Notes under the pieces: generated by a model
Database searches by the model: none
Told to the model about the DNA's origin: nothing
Seen by the model: only the letters and a program-made list of their open reading frames with translations
Assembly (NCBI GenBank): GCA_022385755.1
Contig: MU278349.1
Span: forward strand, 868,001 to 932,000
Direction: 5' to 3'
Source: Trametopsis cervina
Taxonomy: Eukaryota > Basidiomycota > Agaricomycetes > Polyporales > Irpicaceae
DNA: 64,000 bases
Translations under genes and position numbers: made by a program
Shown: positions 36,474 through 47,205 of the stretch, piece after piece
How positions within the stretch are numbered: position 1 is the stretch's first letter
How the letters are laid out: the number at the start of each line of letters is the position of its first letter

Positions 36474-38561
36474 ATGAGCAGACTCAACGCAAACGCATAC
36501 AGCTTCGTCCCAGGCCAGGGCTTCCGCCCTCCTCAAGTGCCCGCGCAGCCAGCCACACCCCCACCTCCACCCATTGAACGGCCAGAACAGGCGGAAGCTC
36601 CCCGCCCACCTCCCACTATCTCGCTCAACATCGGCGGTGCAAAGCCAGCACCTCCTGCTGCACCTGCACCCGCACCTGCACCTGCAGCTGTTCCTGCGCC
36701 ATCGGTACCCGCACCAGTATCTGCGGCCCCTCCACTTGCCACTGTACCAGAATCCTCTGTACCGGATTCATCCAACACCCCCGCACCTGCCGCGTCGTCC
36801 GGCAAGACCTCAAAATCCACCTTTACGCTAGAGAGGGCAAAGACTGATACCACAGCCATCGCCGAGGAAGTACAGGCAGCAGTAGATGAGGCTACATTGA
36901 AAGATCTATACGGAAATGGTATGTCTTCATTTGTTGATCAGCATCGCAGTTGACTGACGATCATCCTCCGAAATCAGTCAAAGAGCATTTGAACATCGTC
37001 TTCATCGGTCACGTTGATGCAGGCAAGAGTACCATGGGAGGCAACCTCTTATACATCACTGGCATGGTGGACAAGCGTACCATGGAAAGATATGAGCGCG
37101 AAGCGAAGGAAGCCGGTCGAGAGTCTTGGTATCTTTCTTGGGCATTGGATTCGACTCCGCAAGAAAGAGCGAAAGGAAAGACTGTCGAAGTCGGACGAGC
37201 GTACTTTGAGACGGATAGCCGCCGATACACCATCCTTGACGCACCTGGTCACAAGACATACGTGCCGTCTATGATCAGCGGCGCTGCCCAAGCGGACGTA
37301 GCCATACTGGTTATCAGTGCCCGTAAGGGCGAATTCGAAACAGGCTTCGAAAAGGGTGGACAGACTCGGGAGCACATCATGTTGGTCAAGACGGCGGGTG
37401 TTAGCAAGGTTATCGTCGTGATCAACAAGATGGACGACGCTACTGTTGAGTGGCAGAAGAGTCGGTACGATGAGATCAAGGACAAGCTCACGCCTTTTAT
37501 CCGTTCCGCTGGCTTCAGTCTCAAAACTGATGTCACATTCATCCCCGTCTCTGCTTACACTGGCGCTAACTTGAAAGATCGCGTAGCCAAAACCGTATGC
37601 TCCTGGTGGGAGTGAGTAACATGCTCGAATCCTCTTCACGATTTTTTACTCAGACGGATCTCAATTCCTGCAGCGGCGATTCGTTACTCGGTCACCTCGA
37701 CAAGATGCCCATGGTCAACCGGAAATTGAATGCGCCGCTTATGATTCCCATTTCCGAGAAGTATAAAGATATGGGTACGATCGTCGTTGGCAAGGTGGAA
37801 TCCGGGCTCCTGCACAAGGGTGATACCCTCATGCTTATGCCGAACAAAGATGAGGTGGAAGTATCAGCCCTTTATAACGAGATGGAGGAAGAAGTCAACC
37901 AAGCCCTGTGCGGCGACAACGTCCGCATTAGGCTGAGAGGAGTAAACGACGAAGACATCACCCCCGGATTTGTCTTGACGAGCCCCAATAGGCCAATACA
38001 TGCTGTCAGACAATTTGAAGCCCAACTTGCTATCCTTGAACACAAGAACATCATCTGCGCTGGTTACTCCGCTGTTATGCACTGCCATACTCTTGCAGAG
38101 GAGGTTACACTTCCGGTGCGCGTGACTGCTGCATTCCTTGATATGAATTCTGAACCCTCGGTAATAGGCCCTTCTCCATTACTTCGACAAGGCAACCGGT
38201 CGCAAATCCCGCCGACCGCCACAATTCGCCAAGAGAGGTTAGAGAATCATTAAGGAACAAAGTACTTACTGACATTCCTTCTATCCCTGCCCTATAGGTC
38301 AGAAAATTGTTGCCCTTATTGAAACCGCACAGCCCGTCTGTGTGGAGAGATTCGTGGATTACCCTCAACTTGGACGCTTTACTCTCCGAGACGAAGGTCG
38401 AACAGTGGCGATTGGAAAAGTGAGTGCCATATGTAGTAAACAAGCTCAGGCGCCTTGCTTACTTTCTACTTCAGATTACGAAGCTGGTGGAGAGAAGCGT
38501 CGAGGAGACTACGGAAGCCATGGCGAATGCGTCCATCAGTGGAGCGACCTCAGCGGCTTAA
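36474..38561 (+). CDS. sup35: Translation termination factor eRF3 (SUP35) GTPase
   Basis: Six exons (36474-36918, 36978-37611, 37674-38115, 38168-38237, 38298-38419, 38475-38561) give 599 aa. eRF3 is the GTPase partner of eRF1 at stop codons. The G domain is intact: GHVDAGKST (about residues 159-167), DAPGHKTYVP, NKMD. Domains 2 and 3 follow (GTIVVGKVESGLLHKGD, LTSPNRPIHAV, PVCVERFVDYPQLGRFTLRDEGRTVAIGK). The N-domain of about 148 residues is Pro/Ala-rich with few Gln or Asn and no oligopeptide repeats, so it does not look like the yeast prion domain. Its first residues read LNANAYSFVP, a good match to the PAM2 consensus that binds the MLLE domain of poly(A)-binding protein. The C-terminal tail ends in Ala/Ser/Thr-rich residues. 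Confidence 0.97.
36483..36512 (+). other. PAM2-like motif in the eRF3 N-terminus
   Basis: Residues 4-13 of eRF3 (LNANAYSFVP) carry the L-N-x-x-A-x-x-F-x-P pattern of PAM2 peptides. In animal eRF3 such motifs bind the C-terminal MLLE domain of PABP. Function here is inferred from the pattern. Confidence 0.6.
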
Positions 38562-39354
38562 ATAAAACCTGCATCTATGTAACGATGTGTGTAGCAATAT
38601 CGCTGCTTGTTTTACCCCTCTGACGGTTATGTGTTCGTGTACAACTCCCTGAACAGAGTACTGTATTCCCCTGTTCACCAATGTCACGGTCATATCAAGA
38701 ATTCTATCACTGTTGAATCTGATGCTGGGACTGTGTACCTGAGGACGCTGCCAAAGGGTACGGTCAAATGCTCCCCGTCACAAATTACAAGAATGCTCCA
38801 ATCTCCACTAGAAGCACATGGAGTAGTGGCTATTTGCATCGCAAAGCATGCGATTTTTGTTGACCACGTCGCACGCACTCGGTCTGTCATTACTTTCCTT
38901 GAAAGGTCTTCAGTTTGACCAGGCCGTCGCACCACCGTCTTCTGGTATGAAATCCCGCTCTGCGCTGACATATTTCACTCCAGGCTTGTCTCACTTACGA
39001 AAAGGTCCTCACGCTATACCTGACACTACGTCGCATTAGCACCATTTCTTCTCTCAGATGAATGGTATGCGACATTGTGTGGGGGAAAGTCGCTGCTGTT
39101 ATGGGCGCGGAAAGAGTTCTTGGACAACACCTTTTGACGAGGTGTCATTCAACGCTTGCGAGCTTCCCCCTGAGGCAGGTAACCTTATCTGCTAGTCGTG
39201 TCAACATAACCATTCGAATAGGCCAAACTATAGATGGAAAGGAGCTGCGGTGCATAAATAGCGGGTTGACTGTAACAACAACCTCATCACCTCACTCACT
39301 ACTCAGCGATAACCTCTAGAATCCCCCATTGCACATACACACTGCGTGGCCGCT
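38562..39354. other. Intergenic; contains the promoter copy of a duplicated unit
   Basis: About 790 bp. From roughly 38905 to the next ATG the sequence is recognisably repeated, with divergence, at about 40720-41160 (shared blocks such as TTTGACCAGGCC, CTCAGATGAATGGTATG and TTTGACGAGGTG, some with a mismatch). A TATA-like CATAAATA at 39252-39259 lies about 100 bp before the ATG of the next gene. Confidence 0.6.
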
Positions 39355-40606
39355 ATGGGCAATTTCATCTCAAAGTATCTCGACGACTCGGCCGAGAAAG
39401 AAGAAAAGGTCAAAGAGCAACTCGAGATTATGATGAAGCTTGCCGACGCCCGCCTGGACAACTTCCAAACCGAATTGGAGATGATGTTTGTCAACCCGAC
39501 ATGTGCGTCCCTTATCAATGTATATTGCCGTGGATCCCTCATTCAACCACGTTGGCTGCCTTCGCTGTCCTCTTCCTATACATCGCAGCCGCGATGAAGA
39601 GGAGTATCCCAGGAAAGCGTGCCATTCGATTCGAACGGTCCGTTCGAGTGGACTGCGGTTCAGAGGTACTCATCTCTGGACTGTGGATACAGCCTCTTAT
39701 CTCACCCTTCCACATCGATTTTATTATGATTGCAGGGGTCCCCCGGCGTAAGTGAGGCCGTCGACAGTTTCTTCAATGTTGGACAGGGCGGTAAGCAATC
39801 CATCTTGGATGGGTTCAAGGTGCGTCCGTGTTCCTAATTACGGCGCACAATGCATGTCTAACCAAAAATCTTTGTAACATTTCCGCCCGCAACAGAGCAT
39901 TGTCAATGTCGCACTGAAGGCCGCTCTGGGCGATACTACCGCCGGTGAAGCCTACGACAAGAAATTCTTTGTTTGTATCCACCAGTACGTCCTGCATTTC
40001 ACCTAATATCTACGTTACTGCCGTTCTCGATGGCTAAAGAGACATCCAGTAATGCGATCGTCCGTGTGGACTTTTACTCCTACCGGTGCGTCTGGTCAGC
40101 CTCGTCACAAATCGTGCTCCTGTCTGAGCTGGACCGCCCCTAACATAGATACAATTTTGCAAACGAGGGTTTGGTCTCTACTCATAAGAATGTGTTCGCA
40201 TACATGTTATGTACGTCGCTTCTAGTCTCCCTTGCCCAACTGGAAAATCACAGTGGTCTGACACCTTGAATGGGAAATTTGGTGTCGGACAGGCACCTCG
40301 GTCGTCGATCACCGCGTTGTTACCCCCGACGAGCTCGTCTTCCTCGCCAGCGAATTCGCGGGTGACGAGGTGGACGGTCAGCACTTCGAGGTATGTCCTC
40401 ACGCCTTCATGTACATGCAGAGTTCTGGGATATTCCTGATATCAGCGGCGATTCTACACACACAGAAATACATCCATCAGCTACTCGCCGTCTGGGAGAG
40501 TTTGCAGAACAAAGGCCCAACGAATGCCCTCTCCTCCAGGGTAGCTAAACTCTTGGATGCTCCGGAGAAGGAGGTGGAGGGGCTCACCCTGCAGGACGAA
40601 GTCTAG
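39355..40606 (+). CDS. Small protein of unknown function, 244 aa
   Basis: Eight short exons (39355-39502, 39589-39665, 39736-39819, 39896-39984, 40050-40085, 40149-40210, 40293-40390, 40466-40606) join in phase to 244 aa. The N-terminus is a charged helix (KYLDDSAEKEEKVKEQLEIM, then KLADARLDNFQTELEMM). The centre has a basic segment (AMKRSIPGKRAIRFERSVR) and Gly-rich stretches (NVGQGGKQSILDGFKSIVN). Later parts alternate beta-like and helical segments (HNAIVRVDFYSYRYNFAN, HRVVTPDELVFLASEF). No signal peptide or membrane segment is evident in the spliced form. The intron structure and phase agreement over seven junctions support a real gene. A degenerate copy of its promoter and first exon lies 1.8 kb downstream. 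I do not know the family. Confidence 0.7.
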
Positions 40607-40719
40607 CACTTGTTGAGGCTGTATGACCTTGATACCACGACCTGGAAGCCTTGCAGACAGTGTAACAAGCACCTAAAGTGGTATTCTTTCTATGCATTGT
40701 TGCTATGAAACATAATCAA

Positions 40720-41310
40720 AGTGACCAGGCCATCGCTCCCCGTCTTTTGATTTGAAAGCTCACTGAGCCGATGCGTATCACTCCAAGTCTATCTCACGTA
40801 CGGAAAGGGTCCTCAGGTTATCCCATAACCGAATGATACTATGTCACATTCCGACCTCTTCTTCACTGAGATGAATGGTATGTACTGATATATGTAGGAC
40901 AGTCGCTGATGTTATGGATATAGAAAGGGCCCTCGGACAACATCATTTGACGAGGTGCTATCTAACGCTTGTTATAGATTCCCTTCTAAGGAAGATGATC
41001 TGTAAATGCTACCCTACGGAACATCATCATCCGAACGGTTCAAACTGTTGGCGGAAAGGAGCTCCAGCACATAAATATTTAGCAAGGTCGACTGCAATGA
41101 CAATCTCATTGCCTCTCAGCGGTCGTCTTCAGGAACCTCGCACTACACGTTGTGTCCACAGTGGGTCAATACATCCCAAGGTATCTCGACGACTCGGCCG
41201 AGAAGGAAGCAAAGGCCAGGGAGCAGCTGGAAATCATGATGAAACTTGCCGAAGCCCGTCTAGATAACTTTCAGACTGAGCTGGAGATGATGTTCGTCAA
41301 CCCGGAATGT
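40720..41310 (+). pseudogene. Truncated tandem duplicate: promoter plus first exon of the 244-aa gene
   Basis: Bases 41161-41308 match exon 1 of the upstream gene codon for codon, but the start ATG is GTG. The remaining seven exons are not found downstream. Upstream sequence from about 40720 also matches, including the TATA-like ATAAAT at about 41071. Most differences in the exon are synonymous third-position changes (for example AAA/AAG, GAG/GAA, CGC/CGT, GAC/GAT), so the copy was kept under protein-level constraint for some time before truncation. The splice donor is retained (T|GTACGT against T|GTGCGT). An in-frame rescue by splicing from an upstream ATG near 41097 cannot be excluded. Confidence 0.65.
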
Positions 41311-41360
41311 ACGTCTCGGGCCAGTACGTCTCGGGCCAGTACGTCTCGGGCCAGTACGCT
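41309..41360 (+). repeat. 15-bp tandem repeat starting at the splice donor of the pseudogene exon
   Basis: The unit GTACGTCTCGGGCCA occurs three times exactly (41309, 41324, 41339) and begins a fourth time as GTACGCTTCC. Each unit starts with GTACGT, a good 5' splice site. Confidence 0.9.
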
Positions 41361-41769
41361 TCCATCCGTAATACACTCGCACGCTCCACTACACTCATTC
41401 AAAATGGCATGTATGTTAACGAAATTTACCGCCTCCGAACAACATACGCCGAACATATCCGGCTGTCCGGGCCTAAACCCAGGGTTCCACTTCGCCTTCG
41501 CTCGTTCTTCGCCAGGGACAGTCGGGAGAAAAGCCGCAACCCAGGGCTCTCGTATCCCGGCTTGTTGGTCCGTACCAAGGGCCTAATACTACACGATCGG
41601 AGCCACAGCCCGTGTCGGTACAGGGTCTACCGTACGGGACGCTGAGCCCAGTGCAACGAACTTCGGGACGTCCGGTACCCCACTCGTCTTCCGGAACGGC
41701 TTGGTATACTGCAATAGTACCGGGAATTAACTGGGGACAGATGGCGGTGGTTCTTACGGCACACAACGG

Positions 41770-42270
41770 ACAGGGACAATCGACATAGGCTTTGCGAATC
41801 GCGGAAGTTCGTGCAAGTTCCGAATTGCGTGCAGCTAGCGCGGCAACATGTTTCCCCGCACGAACTGCAGAATCTGCGGGACAGACTCTGTGATCTTCAG
41901 TACTGTGTCCCCAACGATGAGATAGTATCGACGAGCGGCGCGCGACAGACGTAAAAGACGTTCCCGTATGTACGTATACGCCCGTCTTCTCCTATACTAA
42001 CAGCGGAGAAGAAGCAGCGGAAGAAGAGACTTAACCACACTCACCCAAGCACATCCGCCGCAACATGCCTTCCTTCCTGTCCGAGCGGCTTGACCCTAAA
42101 ACCGAGGCGGTGGAGGAGAAGCGCGCTGCGAGCATTGAGCGTATCTGAGTTGTGAACGTGTTGGGGTTTCGCATTCATAACCGCAGCCTCCACCAGATGT
42201 GCCGATGGCACACCGGACTGTTACGTTCAGCCCTTGTGAAGTTCGCGTGAAACACCCGTGCCGGGGGTCT
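41770..42270. repeat. Direct repeat, copy 1 (about 0.5 kb), degenerate gene fragment
   Basis: This stretch is diverged but colinear with 46690-47205. It includes an identical block at GCGCGGCAACATGTTTCCCC through the following CGCACGAACTGCAGAA, further blocks (GGGACAGACTCTG, GCGGAGAAGAAGCA, AACATGCCTTCCTT, GCGAGCATTG), and similarity continuing to about 42270. On the minus strand two frames are open for part of it, so it probably derives from a coding region. See findings for the frame question. Confidence 0.75.
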
Positions 42271-42479
42271 GTGTGTGGTTTTTACGCCAGGTGACTCAAT
42301 AGTACTCATTCAGCTCATGACTTTGGGTCCAGCGCAGGTTGCATGCCTAACCATACGCGTAGTGATTCAGACTACTAAAAATGTAGATCACAACCGAACT
42401 GTACATCCCGTAGCTCAGCCACCCCGAGTCTCATCCGCTATGTCTCATTATCTTGCAACTCGTAACCATGCAATATGCC

Positions 42480-45472
42480 CTATGCCTCATATCCGCCTCC
42501 GCCGTCAGAGTCGCGCGTGTCTGGTGGTCGGTCACTTGGTGGATCATCATCTTGAATTTCGTGAGTGTTCTTTTGAGCTGCTCCCTGAACTGCAACATCC
42601 GGGATTTTCTCCGCCGTTGAGTTCGTGGTCTGTTCAGCGTGATGGTTGTCTTCATCCCCGTCCACCTCGCCCCTCACATCCGTATTACCGTCTTTAACCT
42701 CATCAGCTTCAGCCTCTCCAACCCCAGCCTTGTTCTCTTCAGTCTGTCTCGGGCCCAACACCTGCTCTCCACCATCCTGTCCGTCTCCGTTTCCGTCGGC
42801 ATGAGCAGCCTCGTCCATCGCAATCGCCAACTGTCTTTCATCCAAGATTGCAGACACCGGCTCTATGTCTTCCTTCCCATCCAGCCAGCGTAACCGCTTA
42901 ACACGTCTATATGCCCTCGCCTCGTCATCCGGAATGAACGCTGCAATGTCTCTCACAATATTGTCATCGAAGAACGACAGCTCCGGTTTGAAGTCCTGCG
43001 CCCACTCGACAAACTGTGTCTCGGGGTCGTACTTAGTGTCGTTCGCGTTGTACTTGTCGCGCAGCCAGCGCTGGTCCAGCCAGTCGAGTTGATTCAGTAT
43101 CCTCTTCGTCATGTCGATTTGGATGGCGGTCGGGGTCATCTTCATCCTATGGAATCCGGACAAAGCCTCATGTGCGGTTTGCCCGATCTGGCGGTAGGTC
43201 GTCAAGTATTCGGTGAGGACATAGCTTTGTGTGTACAGTTTGACGAGGTTCTGCATCTGGGGGAACTGGCCACCGATGAAGTTGAGGATGTTCATGTAGA
43301 AGTCCTTGTCGAGCAGATACGGCTTCTTGAGCATGTCGTCAACGTATTTGGAGAAGCAGTCATTCAAGTTTGTCACCGCGGCCTTGTCCTCTGCATGGCA
43401 ATTGGTGAGTTGGAACAGTGAATAGATAGCACGTCAGGGAAGCAACATACCCGGGAGGCTCGTAAAGGTCTCAGTGCAAACTCGTGTCACTACACTGTCA
43501 TATCCCACATGGTGATAGAAATGCCTGTAGATATGCGGCGCATACTTGGGCTGCACGACCAGCGTATACGCAAGCTCCTTGACGAGATCGCGCCAGGTCG
43601 CCTCCTTTCTGTCGTTCAAAAACACGTGACATAGGGAAATCAACACCCAGTTGTGCCAATCGCCCCACGCCACGTTTTTCTTGATCTGCGCGAGCAGATA
43701 CTTCGCGCTGAGCTCCCATGAATGCTCAAACAGCACCGCCGGCGTCTTGTCCTTGTGCGCGTGGAAGATAGCTCCGATGTTGATGCACTTCGTGTTGCAC
43801 GTGCAGCATGCGTCGCGCAGGAGGATGTACACTCCGCAGTATGATTGCCAGGCGTTTAAATGCATAAAGACACCGTGGAGTCGCTCTTGCAAGTGAAGAC
43901 AGCGAGCATAAAGACGTTCGCGCGGTGCCCCTTCAAATAGTAGTTTGACTACGCCTTCTAAACGCTGGACTTGACTGCCGTTGAAGCAGAACACGAGGGT
44001 CTCTGTGGCCGTATCCGAGAGAAGACAAGGCAGACGCGCGGTAAGCAGCTTCATGCAATTCTTCATCTGATCCGTCCAGATGATCGTAGAAGATAGAGGA
44101 TACCGTCTGACCTCACGCCCCAAGACCTCAGCGATGACGTCCATGAGAGCGGTACACATCTGGACCGAGAGTCCTTCCAGATTAAGCGGCAGATCTTCTT
44201 CCTGGAGCGTACGGTTCAGGCGGGAATTGAGTAGCTCATACACGAAAGAAACAAGCACATCGGGCGCGGTGTGCGTCTCGTGCAGGGCGCGGCACATCTT
44301 GATGACGAGCTGGTCATCGGTCTGCGCCTTGTCCACAGCGGCAAGGATCTCAACATCAAGTCGGGGGTCTGTGGCGAGATCTTCTTCATCGCACGATAGC
44401 GAGCGCCATGTCCATTTGGACGTGATGTCTCGGTCTCGGTGGTCTGTGGCTGCGTTTTCTTCATTGTACGCTATCGAGCGCGATGTCGACTCGGACGTGT
44501 TGTGTTGGTCAGATGTGTTGCTCGGAGGGTCTGGCGGGCCCTTGACGACCTTGATGGCGCGGAAAAGGAGAAAGCGGAGGAATTTCATGACGGACTTCAA
44601 TAGCGGAGTCTTGTACGGGCAGCGCGGCGAGACCGAGGGAGCAAACGTAGCTGCAACGAAGAGAAGTGCCCAGCCACCCACCAGCGGGATGACGGTGTAT
44701 CCAACACTGGTGTCTGCATCAAGCGTAAAGAAACACAGGCCGACGAAGAACAGTGCAAGAGATATCTGTAGGACAAGGGGGAGGAAGGCGGCGATACCGA
44801 ATACATGCCAATGTTCCAGTCCGGGCTGTCGGAAGTGACGGATACGGAGGCGCGCCTGCGGTGAGACCTGGTCGCCTGCGAGGTATTCACGGAGCCACTG
44901 CTTCACCAAGATACCGAACGACGCGCTGGTCAGACTCAATGTCAGACTAGCAAACCAGAGGATATTGACACGCTTGGCGGCGAGCGTGGGCGTGAATGAC
45001 CCGGAGATAACTTCAGTGACGTTCATAGGCGGGATTGTAGAGTTTACGGAGGCAGTAGTGATGGTGTAGCTGTGCGTTTGGACGACGAGCTGAGCGAGGA
45101 GGAGGACGGTTATGCGGGTTTGATCTGGTTGAAGGGACGTGACGGATATTGCGAGTAGAGCAGATAGCACCGCAGAATATAGACCAGCCTGTCATGTGAG
45201 TAGCACCTTTAGTGATGATAGAAGTATCACGTAAAAGCGACTCACGAAAACCAAAATGGTATCAATATCTTCCTTGTAATCTCCAATCTTCTGTTTGTCT
45301 ACCTCATTCATACTCTTTGCTATTGCAGCCCATCCGGACTCAGAATGGTCGTTGATGTTGGGTGCGTTATCAATTAGCTCATGTGTGGCCATACCGTTCT
45401 CAGTTTCAGCCTATGAACGGAATGACACCGTTAGTAGGTCTTAAATAGAATGCTATGGGTACATACCTCCAT
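42480..45472 (-). CDS. DUF6535-type multi-pass membrane protein
   Basis: Four exons (45472-45467, 45410-45246, 45188-43451, 43390-42480) give 939 aa; the first coding exon holds only Met-Glu. The region GWAAIAKSMNEVDKQKI followed by YKEDIDTILVFAGLYSAVL is typical of the DUF6535 domain found in many Agaricomycete proteins. Four membrane segments are visible: AGLYSAVLSALLAISV, ILWFASLTLSLTSASFGIL, IAAFLPLVLQISLALFFVGL, VIPLVGGWALLFVAATF. A long soluble region follows with few recognisable motifs, ending in an acidic, Asp/Glu/Asn-rich tail. Function unknown; in this clade such genes are numerous and variable. It is bracketed by two 0.5 kb direct repeats, which suggests it lies in a rearranging segment. 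The true start could be further upstream. Confidence 0.75.
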
Positions 45473-46689
45473 GGTAGATGCGATGGCGAACGCTGTGGCA
45501 GAAGGGGCGAGCGAGCTTACACGCATATACGGTATATTATATGTGACTTGTACGCGCGCGCTCGCCTGTAGAGTGCTCTGAATAGAACATCTGTCGCAGA
45601 CATCTTGATATATTAGTGCATGCCGGGAACATGAGGCGTCCACAGGTTGACTTACATGTACCAATGCGGGACGCTTTCCTACACGACTGCCTGGGTCGAT
45701 TACAAGGAAGGGAGGGATGTTCTTCTTCGTTTTTCTATCCAACGGTCTCATAGCTTGCAACGAAGACGCGTTGGGCTCGACTTCGCTTCCATCAGGAAAT
45801 GAGTGCAGGTATGATCCTTCCACACCATAAAACATATTTCCTCATGGAACTCCCTTTTCCCACTTGTGACCGACTTATGTTTTACGGTGTGGAAGGATCA
45901 ATACCTGCACTCAAGTCGGTCACAAGTGGGAAAAGGGAGGATGACAGGAGCAATGGAAGCACAACATCATGTGTTGAGAAGAAGAGACTCGCCTAGAGTG
46001 GCTTAGCGGCCACATCAGTAACCCCGGAAACAAAGTATGCCAATAAGCATGATGCCAGGTGGCAGTTCACGAGCAATATCATTGCGAAAGAGAACCGAAT
46101 ATCCCAGAGCTCAGAGATTGATTCTAGAAAACGATGAAATTAGTTTCTGTTGGGAGGGTAGTATGAAAACACGAAATGTGCGCACCTCTCCTACAATGTT
46201 ATCAACAAGGTTGTACAAGGGAACCGTACAGAGTATACACACAAACCATACCACTCCTTGTCTCCTGATCACAACATGGCGGGTCATTATCAGCTGAATG
46301 TATTTTGCACAAGCCAATAGCGCACTTAAACAGAGTGACAGGTTTCCAGACGGCTTAGGCAAAGCACCTGGACCTCCGATGTTACAAAGTTTATGGGCAA
46401 GCCATATTAAAGGTTTGTTCCCCAACGGACTGCCATCGTTCGGCTGATTTTACTGATGGTGGCAGGACAGAACATCTGCTGTTCTCGCGCATGCACTTCT
46501 TGCGAGCACATTACTTGGAAGGTTGACCAATCAGATTGACTGCAGAGTTTTGAGACTAGCACGAGGCTGCGCAATACATAGCATTGTACAGGGCCGGGTT
46601 TGACGTGAGTATCCTGATACCTCGGAAGGTGATTTGAGGCCTATGAGCTGTTCCAAGTGGCCTGATACCTCGGAAGGTCACACGACAGA
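45473..46689. other. Rearranged spacer with inverted repeats and a possible membrane-protein remnant
   Basis: Contains the interleaved inverted repeat at 45801-45939. Also present is a minus-strand frame at 46111-46425 with two hydrophobic stretches (NLSLCLSALLACAKYIQL and VVWFVCILCTVPLYNLV), which could be a broken membrane-protein gene; in-frame stops and no start context argue against an intact gene. An 18-bp direct repeat, CCTGATACCTCGGAAGGT, occurs at 46613-46630 and again at 46661-46678, right beside the start of the second 0.5 kb repeat copy. Confidence 0.5.
45801..45939. repeat. Interleaved inverted repeats A-B-A'-B'
   Basis: Arm A (45801-45836, containing GATCCTTCCACACC) recurs inverted at 45876-45912 with few mismatches. 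Arm B (45850-45876, containing CCCACTTGTGACCGACTT) recurs inverted at 45913-45939. The four arms lie in the order A, B, A', B', so two overlapping hairpins are possible but cannot form at once. Confidence 0.85.
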
Positions 46690-47205
46690 CAGACAGGGGA
46701 CATCTCCATCGGCTTTGCAATTCGCGAAAGTTCGCCCATCTTCTGAATCGCGTGCTCGGCGCAGGTAGCGCGGCAACATGTTTCCCCGCACGAACTGCAG
46801 AACCTGCGGGACAGACTCTGGGATCTTCAGTACCATATCCCCAGCGATGGGATAGTACTGTATCGACGCGCTAGACGTAAAAGACATCCCCAGCTGTACG
46901 TATACACACATGATAGACAGCAGCGGAGAAGAAGCAAGGAAGAAGAGACTCACCCAGGTACAGCCGGCGCAACATGCCTTCCTTTTCTTCTGAACGGCTT
47001 GACGCCGACCATCCCCTAAATGAAGCGGTGGGGCAGAAGCGCGTTGCGAGCATTGTGCGTATCTGAGTTTCGAGTATGCTGAGCTTCGCAGCCGCAGCCG
47101 CAGCTGCCACCACTGAAGGATGTGCGGTTGACACGCCGGAGGTGTTACGTTCAGCTCTTGTTACGTTCCTTGGGACGCTTCGGAACACCCGTGCCGTGGG
47201 TCATC
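46690..47205. repeat. Direct repeat, copy 2 (about 0.5 kb), degenerate gene fragment
   Basis: Partner of 41770-42270. On its minus strand there is an ATG frame (MLATRFCPTASF...), a good donor GTGAGTCTC and a pyrimidine-rich acceptor ending GTACAG, followed by an open frame to about 46678. Phase across that intron does not match cleanly, so I treat it as a gene remnant and not an intact gene. Confidence 0.65.

Noticed and set aside
38905..41310. Duplicated promoter/exon unit as the long terminal repeats of a retrotransposon
   Set aside because: The repeated unit contains a coding exon with synonymous divergence, and no reverse transcriptase, primer-binding site or TG...CA ends were seen between the copies.
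42275..44838. Several plus-strand frames opposite the DUF6535 gene
   Set aside because: Antisense shadows with no start context, while the minus-strand gene has membrane segments and in-phase introns.
45801..45939. Inverted repeats as ends of a MITE or other DNA transposon
   Set aside because: The arms are interleaved instead of terminal, and no target-site duplication was seen.
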